The notes: generated from the sequence alone by a model not told the origin. DNA of 64,000 bases from Liolophura sinensis (GCF_032854445.1 NC_088300.1:9734001-9798000), one strand, 5' to 3'. Counted from the stretch's first letter, positions 11,691 through 25,990 are shown. Made by a program: numbers and translations.

Positions 11691-13058
11691 CTCTGACAGA
11701 ACCACCAGCCTGTGTGATGAATACTGATCAGCCTTGTCAAAGAAGTGTAATTCTGCGCAAATCGGACAATTCAGTCCGAACTGAAGTGTGAAGTAGCACT
11801 GATTGGCTAATACTGACACACAGACAGTTTATTTTCTTAACACTCGATAAGCTCCTCCACTGCTATTTGGCAACCAGTTAAATATATCCGAATTTTTTGT
11901 CGTTTGGATTGGAATGAAAACTTCCAGCAACCAGTTCAAAAATGGTGGTCATGCTAGGAGGATTTTTTCATAAGTTGTAGAGAAAAGTGCAAGCTGTATG
12001 TGGTCGTATGGCATTGTACCACGTGAAACTTAGGGGATACATATTTTTGAGGTTGTATTTGCCCAGTTGAATACAAAAATAGTAGGCAGAATCAACGCGC
12101 TTGTGTATCCCGTATAGAAAAGTCCCTAGCATCTTCCTCATGTATGACACATGATTTCCCCCGCCATGTTTACGGCAACTTGTTACATCAGCTGACGATG
12201 ACACATTCATGCTCGGATGACGAGGAAAAAGCATTCATGGTACACGAGAGTGTGCATGATAGAGGCATAACAGGTTTAAATGGCCTATTTGGAGACTGTC
12301 GCCAGCCAGTTGTTGAGTGAACAGGTAATAGACACGGCAAAAACACGGGTGAAGTATTGCGGATCTCACCTTAAAACTGCAATAAAGGGCAGTCCTTCCG
12401 ACATGTTACCCTTTAAACAATGTCCCCGGAAACGGGTATAATTATCTGATCAAAGCTTATTCTGCTCCTCTGTGCCCCCGCATTGAAATATTATCGTGAT
12501 GTACGTGGACATGATTTGGTATTAAACCAGCCCTAGGGAGACGTGATTACGACACAAGTACGCCCTCGGGGGGAATATGCGGAGCTCCTACACGGATCGA
12601 TTGAACACGCTCAGAGTGCTAATTTAAGACAATATCTAAGTAAATGAATCCGGCATACAGTTACAAGAACATAAAATGGATGAAAACGATCTCTCCAGTA
12701 ACGAATGGCAAACCTGTCAGTTTAAGTATAAAAATATCCTCAGCCATTGTCGAGCCAGAGTCATCATGAAAGACAGCAGCAAAATGTTTCAAAAACTTTC
12801 GATTAATTTCAACTATTTTTAAGATGTTATATCGATTGTGAAACAATGTTTTATATATTGCAATCCGTTCAGGCCAAATGAAAGTCAGGAGTGCATGCGA
12901 TATCAAAAAGGTTAGATGTAATCATAGCTGTCTCGGTTGTTCGTCCACGAAAAGTTTCTAGCTGTTGTGGTAAGTACGCCTGTGACCAAATACATATTGG
13001 AATGCGAAGCGTACTCTGGTAGATGCTGAAAACATGTTTTAAACATGGTCCCAACTTA

Positions 13059-14270
13059 TACTGCTAGAACAATTCAGTAACATACACGACTAACAACTTA
13101 ATATATCAGTCATAAATGTAATTTTATTTATCTGAATGGTATTTTTCGCCGTACTCAAGAATATTTCACTTATACGACAGCGGCCAGCATTATGGTTGGT
13201 GGAAACCGGGCAGAGCCCGGGGGAAGCCCACGACCATCCGCAGGTTGCTGCGAGCTTCCCACGTACGACCGGAGAGGAAGCCAGCATGAGCTGGACTCGA
13301 ACTCACAGCGACCACATTGGTGAGAGACTTCTGGGTCATTACGCTGCGCTAGCGGGTTAACCAACTGAGTCACGGAGGCCCCCCATAAATGTGATGTTAC
13401 CGCTGAGATACTGCTGGGACAATTCAGTAACATACACATCAGACAAGTTGACAGATCAGTCAGAAATGTGATGTTACCGCTGGTATACTGCTAGGACAAT
13501 TCAGTAACATACACATCAGACAAGTTGACAGATCAGTCAGAAATGTGATGTTACCGCTGATATACTGCTGGGACAATGCAATAACATACACACCAGACAA
13601 GTTGACAGATCAGTAAGAAATGTGATGTTACCGCTGATATACTGCTGGGACAATTCAGTAACATACACATCAGACAAGATGACAGATCAGTCAGAAAGGT
13701 GATGTTACCGCTGGTATACTGCTGGGACAATTCAGTAACATACACGCCAGACATGTTGACAGATCAGTCAGAAATGTGATGTTACCGCTGAGATACTGCT
13801 GGGACAATTCAGTAACATACACATCAGACAAGATGACAGATCAGTCAGAAATGTGATGTTACCGCTGGTAAACTGCTGGGACAATTCAGTAACATACACA
13901 TCAGACAAGATGACAGATCAGTCAGAAATGTGATGTTACCGCTGAGATACTGCTAGGACAATTCAGTAACATACACATCAGACAAGTTGACAGATCAGTC
14001 AGAAATGTGATGTTACCGCTGGTATACTTCTTGGACCAATTCAGTAACATACACATCAGACAAGATGACAGATCAGTCAGAAATGTGATGTTACCGCTGG
14101 TATACTGCTGGGACAATTCAGTAACATACACATCAGACAAGTTGACAGATCAGTCAGAAATGTGATGTTACCGCTGGTATACTTCTTGGACAATTCAGTA
14201 ACATACACATCAGACAAGATGACAGATCAGTCAGAAATGTGATGTTACCGCTGAGATACTGCTGGGACAA
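13059..14270. repeat. Right-arm 77-bp tandem array, with nested SINE
   Basis: About twelve copies of the reverse-complement unit (AAATGTGATGTTACCGCTG ...). A family A SINE (13,121-13,383) separates the first copy from the rest, so that insertion is younger than the array. Confidence 0.92.
13121..13383 (-). mobile_element. SINE family A, near full length, nested in the foldback element
   Basis: On the minus strand, a tRNA-like head (box A-like GACTCAGTTGGTTAACCCGC, box B-like GTGAGTTCGAGTCC) is followed by the family A body and tail. It is flanked by a perfect CATAAATGT duplication (13,111-13,119 and 13,384-13,392). Confidence 0.88.
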
Positions 14271-14649
14271 TTCAGTATCTTAGACAAGCTTACACATCGC
14301 GAGACTCTATTTCCCACCCAGCCAGACAATACGGAACTTTCCCCATCCGTAATTCGATGTGTCAAAACCACGTATTAGTTTTATAAAGAGGAGTGTTGGC
14401 ACCTTGCTGTTCATCTACTGGTATTGTGATGGAAAATCGCCTGTGTAATATATTTCCCATCGAATCTGCTCTTTGGACAAACGGTTTCTGGGAAAACACA
14501 AGTCGGTTACCTGAAGGCCTTGTCATAGTCCTTCCAATCCGGCCATGCATCAGGACCTTATCTACACAAATCCGATTCCAACCCAGGTCCGACGAAATAT
14601 TGCAACTCCTGTTTGGTGAACTAATGATGATGGCCTTATGAATATGACC

Positions 14650-15069
14650 ATTTTCTTGTGAAAAATTTAGAATAGTTTGCCATATACTGAGATTTAAAGA
14701 TTAACACCTTTATCACAGTCTATGTCTTCTGTGACGTCACCTGGGTAAGCACCACTACCACCACCCCATCCAACCAACCTCTTCCAACCCCCATTCGTTT
14801 TCTATTCAATACCTTACAAAATGCGACATTTGCACTCCGGAGAAATATTGCTGTATTTTTTCTACTTCAGGATAGCGAGTAAAACCACGGCAAGTTGGCA
14901 AATGGTCGCACGTAACCGGTGAAATATTTATTTGACAGGGAAGGATAGGAATAATTGATAAATCAGCGTAAGCATATTTGAAGCGTCTTCGTTTTTAGGA
15001 AAAGACTGCAGATTTTTTCACCCCTTTCATTGTCCGGAAAATCTATGTTTCACGCATGTGTGTTTCAAT
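14650..15069. other. Spacer, nothing recognised
   Basis: No gene or repeat recognised. Confidence 0.4.
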
Positions 15070-15235
15070 TTGCATTTTATTTAATGGTTGATATTTTTAA
15101 CGCCATCTTCACGAACGTTTTACTAATATACGATGTCGGTTAATGCTACACCAAACCAAGATATAAACCATCGACCTTTTACAAGTTACTGATAAACTTT
15201 TCCACGTGTGACCTGCAAACTTGCACTCCATACAG
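15070..15235 (-). mobile_element. SINE family B body fragment
   Basis: Words such as ACAAGTTACTGATAAACTTT followed by CCACGTGTGACCTGCAAA parallel the SINE at 25,672-25,990 (GCAAGTTACTGACGAACTTT) and the fragment near 63,415. The tRNA-like head is missing. Confidence 0.5.
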
Positions 15236-16280
15236 GTGAAAGACAAGATCTCCATGATCCGGGGTTGTACACTTCTGAATTACAGCAGATTTCAATTCGC
15301 TCTCCCTCAACAAGAAATATATCACGTTCTGCATTTCATCTCTATGCTCGCGCTTTACTAAATATTTATGATGAGGTCGAGGTTTCCTTTATCCCATAAA
15401 TGTTCATTTTCCCGAGCGATAAAGGCATGATATATCGTTTTGATATGCACCACGTGTAATATGAATTCCGATATTTTGAATGGTCGGTGTATCTTTTCAT
15501 TCCTCAAATCGACCAATCAAAGTTACAACTCGGCTGTAAAGGCACTACGTCTTTTTCTTGTCGTCTGCAAATGTCGACGAGGGTATGTCGTAAAAATTGA
15601 CAATAAGGATGCGTCAGAGTTATAAATGTGACAAAAGATAATCGAATCAATGTGGAAATCCTTGATATTGACTACGACATAGAGGTATCGCCACGAAGGC
15701 TAAGTAATGGCGCCGATATTTGGCGGTCCCATTTCGGATGGTGTCTTTCACGTGCAATGTTCATTACAATCACGAAGCACCCAAACGACGACGTATTTGT
15801 GTTATTGAATCGCCATCCTAATCTTCACAAGAACACTACCTGATGCCTGAATTCCAATTAACCGTTACTACTGTGTAGACTGTTTTGCTTGTTCAACCTT
15901 CTTTATGTTAAACTGTCAGTTGTTTTTTTGAAAGTTGCACGGCGTGTACTCAGCGCAAGTGAAATTTGTCTATCTTTAGACAGTAATTCTTTCTGTCATA
16001 ACATGTGATATTCTTGTTATAAATATTAACGTACTGAACGATATATTGTATAAAGCAAACTTTTGACATGTCAATGGTATGAAAAAGTCGTAATGTAAAT
16101 AAATTTTATTTGTACTATATTATACTCCGCCATATACTTGTCACTTACTGATGACGCTTGACTTTACCTATATATGTGATATCACTACGCGATCACACGT
16201 CTTTCGCAGTTTCCGAAAAGTTTAAATCGTAATGATTTTTTTCCGCTATAAGTTTACAATAAGGCATTTATTGGATAAAT
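15236..16280. other. Spacer, nothing recognised
   Basis: Three consecutive frames of 60-70 codons lie between 15,208 and 15,843, but I find no domain, splice logic or signal that would make them a gene. Confidence 0.4.
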
Positions 16281-16400
16281 AGGATATGAAATTTGTTACC
16301 CTCGATATCAAATTTGTTAAATTCGAGTAGTAGTTTTCATGTGAAAACTACTTCTCTCGTTTAATAAATTTGATATCGAGGGTCACTCATTACATATCCT
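16281..16400. repeat. Palindromic hairpin, ~55-bp arms
   Basis: AGGATATGAAATTTGTTACC ... TAGTAGTTTTCAT is followed immediately by its imperfect reverse complement, ending TCACTCATTACATATCCT, with almost no spacer at the centre near 16,342. The internal pair CCTCGATATCAAATTTGTTA / TAATAAATTTGATATCGAGG is nearly exact. It may be a short palindromic MITE. No target duplication was identified. Confidence 0.8.
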
Positions 16401-19400
16401 CTACGTAATTTGATTTCTGAATCAAGAACCTCGTGAAGCATGGGATGAGTATATTCCCGAGGTGTAACACACGGGACTTTCTAACATCGAATCTGACATC
16501 ACGGGTCCCTGATGACATGTCTTTGAGGGACGCTATTTCCGGTCATTGTCAGCGTCTTAATGTATTTTCTGCCCATTGTAATTCCCTATCATGTTCGGTA
16601 TTCCCGACATGATTCCTGTACAGTCAAGTCACGTTATATGCGAGAACTTCCGTGAACTTTTTGTCTCTTCTTAATCCATTTCCAGATTCATTACGGACGG
16701 AAGTGAATCGTGTGCTATATGATGGTTTCTATCATATCCCTGGCATGTCCACGTTTTCTCCTAGTCGGTCTCTTGCCCAAAGGCAGTATTGAGTTTAGTG
16801 CTACTAATTCTATGAAATTCTGTGCTCTGATATTTGATTTCCGCACGACATTAAAACATCCTTGTGTGATAACAAGAATTAGTAATTTTCTCATCATATA
16901 ATACGTGTTTCTTTATAATATCAGTAGGCCTATTTCCTCACTGTCATATTACAGAATTTGCAAGGAATTCTCATATGCAGGAGCAAATAGGGCCTACATA
17001 AGATACCCCTAAAATTCATTTTGACACAAAAACAGCGATGCAATTCTTTCATTCTAGGCTAACCATTTATCAATATCAAATATCATCTGATTGCGTCACA
17101 TCAACTGATTCTTCACTTCTGGCCTGAAAAGATTTGTCTTCTGCTAAGTGTACTTCATAAAAACGGCGCATGTATTCGTACACGTGACCTCAATGACTAA
17201 GGTCAAGTTGTCCTCAAGGATCACCAAGTAATTGCCTCAAGAAACAGAGGTTATCAACTGCATGGTAATAAAAAGCCGTTTCAAGATTATTTCAAGATTG
17301 TCAGCAGTCTATGGTAATACCCCGATCTTACCTCAGCTGATCCCTACATAATGTCTAATATCTACTTAAAACAAAAGCAGACCTGTTCATAAAAAAAGGT
17401 TTTATTCGTGAGCATTACAAAACGTCACGAACAAAATCATATTTATTACACAAATATTCATATCACACAAATTAAGCATGTCTGACGAGTATAGTGCGTT
17501 GTCTTACAGCGTACAGTTATGGCTAAAACAGAGTATGCGATATCCCAACATTTTTTCTTTATAATGAATTCATATGAGTAAGGTGGCAAAGGTTTTGAGT
17601 GATCTCTTAAAATGACACGGAGAATTTGGCTTGATTTGAGAATACTGCTGAATATTGCAATATGTCTATTTGAAAAAGAGAGTTTAACAACACATTTTCG
17701 GCCCAAAGTTTAATCAGTTGTGTCGCCTCGTACACCTCCTACTGAGGAAATGTGACAAACGCTATAATACTAATTCGCACAACCATGTATGTTCCGTGAG
17801 TGTAATTAATTGATCTCAGCGCTCAGTGTGGTCACAGACGTGCGATACAATATACGGTCGAGAAAGTGCGACATCAATCAAGAATGCAGGGCAAAAGTTA
17901 AGCCTATATAGTTACAATCACAACCCGAGTGCTTTAGCGTGAAGCACGCGAATGAATGGTTTAAACAATGTTTCCCTCACACATGATTACGGTGCGGATA
18001 ACACCTTTTTCCATTACAATATTTGGCACAATTTCTGGCTCTCCGAGACTCCAGTTCCAAAGTGACACGCCCTCTACAGGAGTTAACGAATGACTCCAGT
18101 AATGGTCATACTCTGGATGATTGTCTTTTCATAAACCTGACATCTGTGCTGCATGCGGGGTGAATTGGTCCAGATTTTCAGGAATGGCAAAGGGGAGGTT
18201 TAAAGGTCAAGGCAATACCAGGCTTAAACATTACCAAGTACACTCACACAGAATGGAAATCGCTAAAACGTTGAGGCAGTTTTGCCTAACATTTTCTGTG
18301 CTGTGAGGGGTATGTCTCCTCAGTTTCAGGTATTGTTCAGTGAAAGTCCAAAATCTTGGCACAAACGTACAAACCCAGCAAACGGATACTTAGCTGAGCT
18401 ATGAGCTTTATCAGTCCTTTGTCCATGGTGTGGTCTGGGGGAAACGCCTGAGACGTCCATGCACAAAGACAGATAATGTTTTGGACGCGGTGCCAATCAG
18501 CCGCCATAGACCCGCCCGCGGTGATATCCTTTGCAGATGTCCCACCATCACTGCGTGTCCATTCATTAGGCCTTGAGACGCCGTGACTGCTTAACAAGCT
18601 ATTAGCTGTTAACCCTCTCATTAGCTGGACCATTCAAGTCTGGACCAGCAGCCGTGAGTCTGAGCCGTCTCATCCAGTCGATACTTCCCCACTTCCGCTG
18701 GCCAAATTTACCGGTGCTAGGGCCAGTAAAACAGGTGATTGCCTAGGACCAGACAGTATACCCTTGAGCTTTACAAGAATTAACCAGCGCGTCGACAGGC
18801 GTCAAATTGACAGAGTCTCACCTCATCTCTTCTTCACTGTATCTGAACTAGCCGGAGATAAATACCATATCTTCTGCTTCCGACTTGTAATTTTATTTGG
18901 TTTGATCTTCCAGAACCCCCTGGCGGACTGAACGTAATCAAACACATCCCCTCGCATCTCTTAGACGTCAAACCAAAAAAAAAACCCCTTCTTCCTCACC
19001 AGCATGCCACAAATCTTCTCCATACGACAGAGATTTAATGTTCGTCAAGCAATCAGTTGGAGTAAAAACTGATGTCTTCAGATTTGGAATCCTTTGACCA
19101 ACGGCGATTTGACCACGGCGAGGCTGGAATCGCGGCCATTCCTGATAATATCCGCCTCAGAAATACGTGAAGCCGTGTAAATTACGTGCCGATGAGAATT
19201 CGGAGCGCACTAATGTTCGAAAGAAAAATTTCATGACCTGACTGCACGATCTCTTTTTCACATATTAAATCCTGATGTCCTTGCTTTATTTCAACAGTAG
19301 CCTCCTCATGGTAGAAAAATTCTAAATGCTAAATGATCACCTGTCACAACCCTGTCCACCCAATGTTAAACCGAGCAGAGTTAACTCCTGCTAACTTCCA

Positions 19401-19767
19401 ATGGCCTAGCATCGTCTATCAGAGTCCGGGTATTTTGTCTTCAGTTCTTCTTTAAACTGACGAAACAATACTCTGTTTTGCGCCTGCTCTTTATCTTTGG
19501 TTGGATGGAAAGTCTCTGGAGATTTGAATCCTCGGTGAATCAGAAAGGCATTGTTCAAGACGGCGAAAACATAACCTGCAGTGTGGAGTTCGCAAACCTG
19601 AAATAAAGCGAAAACAAAACATGAGCAATACTGAAAGATGAGCTTTCAACCTGTTAGCTTCCTCACAGGTTTGCCAAGTGATCGCGGGGCGAATGCAACC
19701 TATAATTCCACATTTTAATCTCTGACACATGTTAGAAGTTTTTTGTCATATTTCATAATATCATGCT
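16401..19767. other. Spacer, nothing recognised
   Basis: No supportable exon, RNA gene or array. If the last exon of the B4GAT1-like gene lies farther left, this stretch would be intronic to it. Confidence 0.35.
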
Positions 19768-19970
19768 TGTATTTATTGATTGTTGTTAAACGCCGTGCAC
19801 AAGAATTTATCACTGTCAGGTTTATGGGTGGAGGAAACCCGAGTAGCCTAAGTAAACCACCCACTTTCGACACGTGCCCGACACTTCTCCTTAAAGCTAC
19901 TAATGGATTCGAACTCGCGACCTTACTGATCAAGGATAGCCAGCGCTTTAACCGTCTCAGTCATCCGTAA
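19768..19970 (-). mobile_element. SINE family B, near full length
   Basis: Reading the minus strand from 19,970: a tRNA-like head (GATGACTGAGACGGTTAAAG, box B GGTCGCGAGTTCGAATCC), a body with GGGTTTCCTCCACCCATAAA, and the 3' end GGCGTTTAACAACAATCAAT. A 7-bp TGTATTT on each side may be the target duplication. Confidence 0.8.
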
Positions 19971-22900
19971 CTGTATTTTGTGTATAGTATATGTAAAATT
20001 AACTTTTCAATTCACATCTTATGAAGCTCCATTTGCGTTTTGTAAGTTTCCCTCAAATACAATTAAATGTTAGAGAATTTGTCTGTGTCACCCTTTTACC
20101 CTTTTTCCCTTTTTCTAACCAAACAGGGACCTAAAGTCAGTAGTCTTCATCACTGCTTCTGTAAGACGAGCGTAGTGTTTCACTACATTCAAACCTAAAC
20201 TCTAGCCTATGAATAAGACGATCTTTAGCAAAGCGTAATTCAGAAACCACAAAAATAGTAAATCACATTACATAACAGTTACTCTCTGAAGCGACAAGAT
20301 TCCTGCCTTCTTCCTCGGCAACCCCTATACATGGCAAACTACCTCGTGCAAGAGGAGAACTATAGTGCACAAAAACAAGAGAAGATGCAGTCTTGATGAC
20401 TCCACTGCATTCTTGTCTTGTATTCTTGAATAGTATAGGGCGCAGTGACTCCGTCTGCACCCGACTGTCGGAGTCTATTTGTAAAAATGGTGTACAATGC
20501 GGATAAAAAAGTCTTTGTCCGGTTCAAAACATGCTTAAAATCGTTGCAACTGTCGAAAAACAAATTCGTCACATCTTAAGTAATGATAGCTCTATGGTCA
20601 GAATGCCTGGGCGGCACATGTACAGTGCAGAGGCAGCGTTTTTTCATCCCAGCTACTTAGGCCTGTTTGTGAGCACTTCTAACATATGGCACAAAACTAT
20701 AACGAGGGTATATATCAAGTGTTACTTCTGACAACCATGTCCAGACAAAAAAACCTTCGAAGTCTGAAAAATATAGACGTACGAAGGGTACGTCGCTGAT
20801 CCCACGAGGGGTAATTTCTCTTGGCTATTTTCTAATGACTTCGTGCTGGAATTAAGCTACATAAAATTTTGGATCAAAGGAAGTTATCAACACGGTTACT
20901 CCAGACAAGAGTAAGGTCAAAGCGCACAAAATCTACTGCGTTATTAACCAACTGGTGATAATAAAGAGGTTTTAGCATTAACTTGTGGTTTTTAAGTGAA
21001 AACACAAACCGATTTGCGACTGAAATTTCGCGACTGGTGTAGTAAAACGCCATATGAAGATGTTATAACTTGATCTTAGGAAAGACATTGTTGTCACAGT
21101 TGTATCTAATTCCACATAATCTAGGGATAGAAGTAGTATAAGACATTCCTTTTCAAGAAACATGATGCATTTCTGAACAGTTGCGACCAAAGTGCGACTG
21201 AGATATCTATACTTCCTCCCTTCTCCCAGTTTGATATTTGAATTGTATGCCATGCCCAGAATATCAACTGTCTTCCATGCATTAGTGAAAAACTGCTGTT
21301 AACTTATCTCTTGCATGTCACCAGCCTTATTTACTAATTATGTATTATTTCAGTATTGGTGTTTTTGGTTAATTTAGAAACAAGAGTTGCGATTATTGAC
21401 TTGGAACACCCGTTTTATGTTTACTAGTGGTATAAGAATATCGGATTTGATACGTGCATCAGAATTTACCACAGGAAAAGTATTGAAAAAAAACAGCCTT
21501 AATGGCTTCCCATCTGGTTTTGTACACTTGTGCGAGGACACAAGAAACACCAAACATTGCCGTGCAGTCATGCTAATGTCTGACAAAACATTCGTCACAT
21601 GACATGCAAAAACAGTGTCTAAAGACATTTTGGCGACGAGAGTAATGGCTTCAGCTGTATGCACATTAGTCAAACGTTGTAAAGGGCTTCATGATTATTC
21701 ATAACAGACTGGCGTTCCTGTGGGAATAGCATATACTCAAACCTCAGCAGGACATGCACACGTGTTCGTTTCTGATCATGGCTTGTACAATCTGCAGTCG
21801 ATCAGGCAACTTGACGTTCGCGTCGATATTGAGGCAACCTTCTTGGAGCGAAAACCATAAAGGGTTTTCAGATAAGGCGATATGCCACATCAGAATAAAA
21901 CGACCGAGGCGTGCTGATCGCTCCGGGGAAGAACTTAGGGTAAATACCAATCCTGCCCATAACGCAATCAATGTAACCCGGGCACTTTTTCCCCCCCAGT
22001 CCGCATATGATGAGCTTCACATGTTTGCCAGGGGTTGGGGAGCTGAGCGGATTTAGGGAATGAACCTTAGCATTTCGATTTCCACGCTACCTCCGGGGCT
22101 ATACTGGGAATAACTGGTTCTCCCCTACCCTTCAAACCCTCTTAGCTGCCCTTTTAAAATGTGCATATATCATTTAATCTGCTGGTGCCGGCTTTGATGC
22201 TGTCGTATGTCGTATGTCGTGTACATGGCCGTTGTCACACCAGAAGCAAGTGAAAAGCATAAACCACTGGGAAAGGTGGCGACTGGAAGGGCTGACGGTG
22301 TTACACCACAAACACACAAAAGCCCTTGGAGAAGACAATACTGCATAACTATGTTATGTTCACTGTGCCTGAGTGCTCTGAGGAGAATAATATACCTTCT
22401 GCTCACCAGTCGCAGATCAAGAAAAATTACCCGAGGTAATATGGAATTTCTCCATTTTTTCCTGAAATATTCGTTCATAAAAGATACATCAAACATCAGG
22501 TATGTGACCTCAAATCCCACATGTTTTGAATATAGACGGGAGCTATCTTAATTAGCCAGAGGCTGTTACTGACGTAGAGCAGCTATAACATGTGCTGGTT
22601 ATGATGTATGCGCTAACATACGTCATATGACTCAAATACTGCGTTGTGATTTATAGCTACTATGCCTACATACTGCTTATCCATTACACAAGCCGCCGTA
22701 AATGAGGCGTATGAACAGGGATAAGTCTGTATCCGGGTTCTTCTGATGAAAATAAGTCCTGTGGAAGGCACCCAGCGGATCGCCTCTTGTGCAATTTAAC
22801 ATGAATGGACTCGTTAGGACGCTATTAGACAATATTAGCAGTTTACAGCGTCGAATCAAAATGAAGCAATCAGAGTAATGGATGGTCCAGTGAAGATAAT

Positions 22901-25671
22901 CGACCAACGGTAAATGGAAAGTGTCAAATATTGTAACAAAACATTAATAACCAATTGAGTGTGATGGCGTATCCTTGTTTCTGTGAGGGTGGTGCGATGC
23001 CCCAGGGTACATAAAGCCGAGCGTCTCGTATGCACAGACAACCATTGAAGCTTACCCCTGTCCGAGAGCCTTCACCAGGCAAACAGAGAAGAAACAAAGC
23101 CATGAGAGACGGGGTAGTACTAAGATGCCTAACAACGCAAATGTAAAACAATTCAAGCGGCTTATGTGTTAGCCCGGAAAAAAACCCGGACGTGACATGA
23201 TACATGTGAAAAGTAGCTTCTAGCATAATTACGGACATCTGGATATATCCAGCTCTCTACAGCGACATGTATACACTCGCTGATCAGTTCTACAGAAAAC
23301 ATGTGGCGGCGATGATCAAATTCCACCCGGGCCTCTGGACCCATCCGGTTAGAGTCCCAAGACGAATACAGAAAAGGTTTAAAACAGAGCTGCTGCAAAC
23401 ACGGATATTTTGTTCTTTAAAACACTGACATGATAGGCCAAAACTGGGGGGTACATTAGGAGAGGAAAATGAGACACGGTCTGGGGGCGCTGACCTGCCA
23501 AACACGGCTGGACTTGGGGCACGAATCACTTATCATGAGGTTTCTATATCCCACACATCAGCCTGGGAGCTTGGCCCGAGCAGCCGGCAACGTAAACAGT
23601 CGGCCATATCAATTATGGCGGCATATACAACATTTCCCAGCTGAACAAACCAGGGTTAAACCTTTTAAGTGGGTATACAGCACCGACTACTCTCCTCGTG
23701 TCATATCTACTGGTATAAACAAAATCTTGTTAAAACGATAAAAAGCTCAATCAATTCGCCTCAGCACATTTGTTTTGACACCATTCTGAGTCAGAGATTT
23801 GGCCAGCCTGCAGATACGAGACAGACATCACTGTTAAACACAAGGACTGACACCAATTTAATGAAGCAACATACACTTGGTCTCTTGGTTGGACAATAAT
23901 GATCTTACTGAGATTGGTTGTTACTTTCATGACACTTGTTTTGATTCTTTTATTGCATTGTTCAGCCAAACCAAAAATACAGACATGCACCCTTTTAAAA
24001 ACGGAAGTGCCAGTAAAAATTCGGGATTATTAACCTCCGATATTTCATCTCATATGTACGCACGGCAGTATAATTCTCATTGTGAAATATTTAGACACAA
24101 AGACTGGTGCTCTGAGGATTTCAGCCATCATGTTTATGTTTGGTCACGCTAAGCTGAAAGTGGACATAGGTTCTCTGATTCTCCGACACCGTTACGTACA
24201 CGACCATCACTTAGACTGCCAATCATAACACAGACACTCATACAACATTTACACCACCTACAGATGTCACGCGGGCATTGGGAGCTCGTCACGACAGACC
24301 AGGAAGATCCACCCACCGTGGAACTATTTACTGATTCAGCATTCGTCCGCAAGTAAATTACCCACACAACATCCAACTAAATATTTAAACATGTCCAATG
24401 TGGAACTGTCTGGGAGATAGAAGCTTATTCTGGTTATATCTTTTAAACATGTCTGTATAAAGATATTAGGCCTATATGACCCGTTTACAGTTGCACACAG
24501 ATGTACAGGGCCTATAATCGGGTTGTGTTACAGCTTCTGTCAATATACACAAAGAAATCACATCCCTACAAGTTCCATACTCACAATATCTAATCCATTA
24601 GCCTAAAAGCATTTTATAGCACAAGTATGGTTTGTCTATAAACTGAGTGGTGCCATGTTCCGCATTGATACTCAATAATAATTTCCAGATCAACATGCAA
24701 GTCTCACATTGTACCTCTCGATCATATTTCTACCACAATGATTTACTCCAGGCTTTCCCTGAACAGCCTTAAACCGCCATAATATAAATAGCAAATATTA
24801 AGCATGGATTTGAAGGGTAAAATAAGTAAACGAACTCATCCATGGGTTTTCCATTTCTTCGTCACCATGCACCGATTTCCAAGGAATAATACTACAAATA
24901 AATAACTACGGATAAAACAAGCTATACCGTAAACAATGACACTATAGTGATTAAACTAATAAAACGTGAAAGTCTGGGGGAAAGATTGGGGGACGCTTGC
25001 CGCACAGGCCGGTAGTTTACCCAAGACACCCAAATCTTGTAAACCATCAATGATTCGAAAAATTTAAGTTTTTTTTTGGAGATAAGTGCCAAAGACCTAC
25101 CAAATAGAGGAATAAATAACTTTATTTACCTTATACGAAATTCCCCTAAACCCGACCGTAATAGACATGCCTATGCACGATCCCTGATTGTCTGTAAGTG
25201 ACAGGACGGGCTCAGCTCGATTCCAACTGACGCCAATCGAACCGATCTGTAGCAACAATAACTTCTCGGTACAAGGATGTCACACTGACTTTATCCTCTC
25301 ACAGCCCCTTAATACATGTAGTGTTGTCATCGTTATTTCTGAGTGGATGTTTACCAGATGTTTCATCTGAACTTGAAAGCTTCAGCACTTCGAATTTGAC
25401 CATTATATTATTAAAGCTCTGTAGGCCTAAAGCGAGGTGAGTAGTGCCAAATGTGCACATGCACAGCTTGTAATCTGCGTCTTGAGGTCGATAGGCCTAT
25501 ACCGTTGTTCAACATGCAAACTGAGGAAGCCGTGGCGTAACCTTCACACGTTGACACCCAAATCCCCGTGGCACTTAAAAGTGCTGTTTCAGGTTCAATA
25601 TAGCCATTAGCCTGCACTCATACGAGTATACGCAGTTGATCACCAACTGTATATGTAATTTTATTTTCTTT
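19971..25671. other. Long spacer or intron, nothing recognised
   Basis: 5.7 kb with many 60-115-codon frames on both strands, several overlapping antisense, and none with a recognisable domain. I searched the minus strand by eye for the C-terminal B4GAT1 motif (HKGF region) and did not find it. Confidence 0.35.
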
Positions 25672-25990
25672 TGAATATTGTTAAAAAGGTAAGTTTTCAC
25701 ACATACACTATATGCCATTCAATTTTATGGGCGGATGAAACGGGAGGGTATGGGGGTAAAGCACCCACCTTTAGCAAGTTACTGACGAACTTTCTCACGA
25801 ATGATTTACAGATATATACTCCATATTGATACTGACGGTGATACAATCGTCACCGATGCTTATTAAGTCACCACGAAAAGCGGCGAATCTACTAATACCC
25901 TACACACGGCTGGGACTGAACCCAGACTTCGTGTGTCCTCACGACTTAACAACAAGCGTCCTATAACCACACGACCCGCTCTACTGGCAT
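25672..25990 (-). mobile_element. SINE family B, diverged
   Basis: Reading from 25,990 on the minus strand: a tRNA-like head (TAGAGCGGGTCGTGTGGTTA and box B-like GGGTTCAGTCCCAG), then a body shared with 15,070-15,235, then GTTTCATCCGCCCATAAAAT near the 3' end. Confidence 0.65.

Larger units (their letters stand above)
10791..14648. mobile_element. Foldback-like DNA element, long inverted arms containing 77-bp repeats
   Basis: The two arms are inverted copies. Each begins at an outer GTCATATTCAT, continues through ~380 bp of unique sequence (10,791-11,170; 14,270-14,648) and then enters an array of 77-bp units (left 11,171-11,690, ~7 copies; right 13,059-14,270, ~12 copies, interrupted by a SINE). 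Units contain GATCTGTCAACTTGTCTGA and CAGCGGTAACATCACATTT. The ~1.37-kb centre (11,690-13,058) has no recognisable transposase. No target-site duplication is evident. The layout resembles Drosophila FB and Galileo elements, but the superfamily cannot be assigned. Confidence 0.8.

Noticed and set aside
22170-22551. Overlapping 114- and 116-codon frames on opposite strands
   Set aside because: Antisense open frames with no domain, repeat or splice support; at most one could be real and neither shows evidence.
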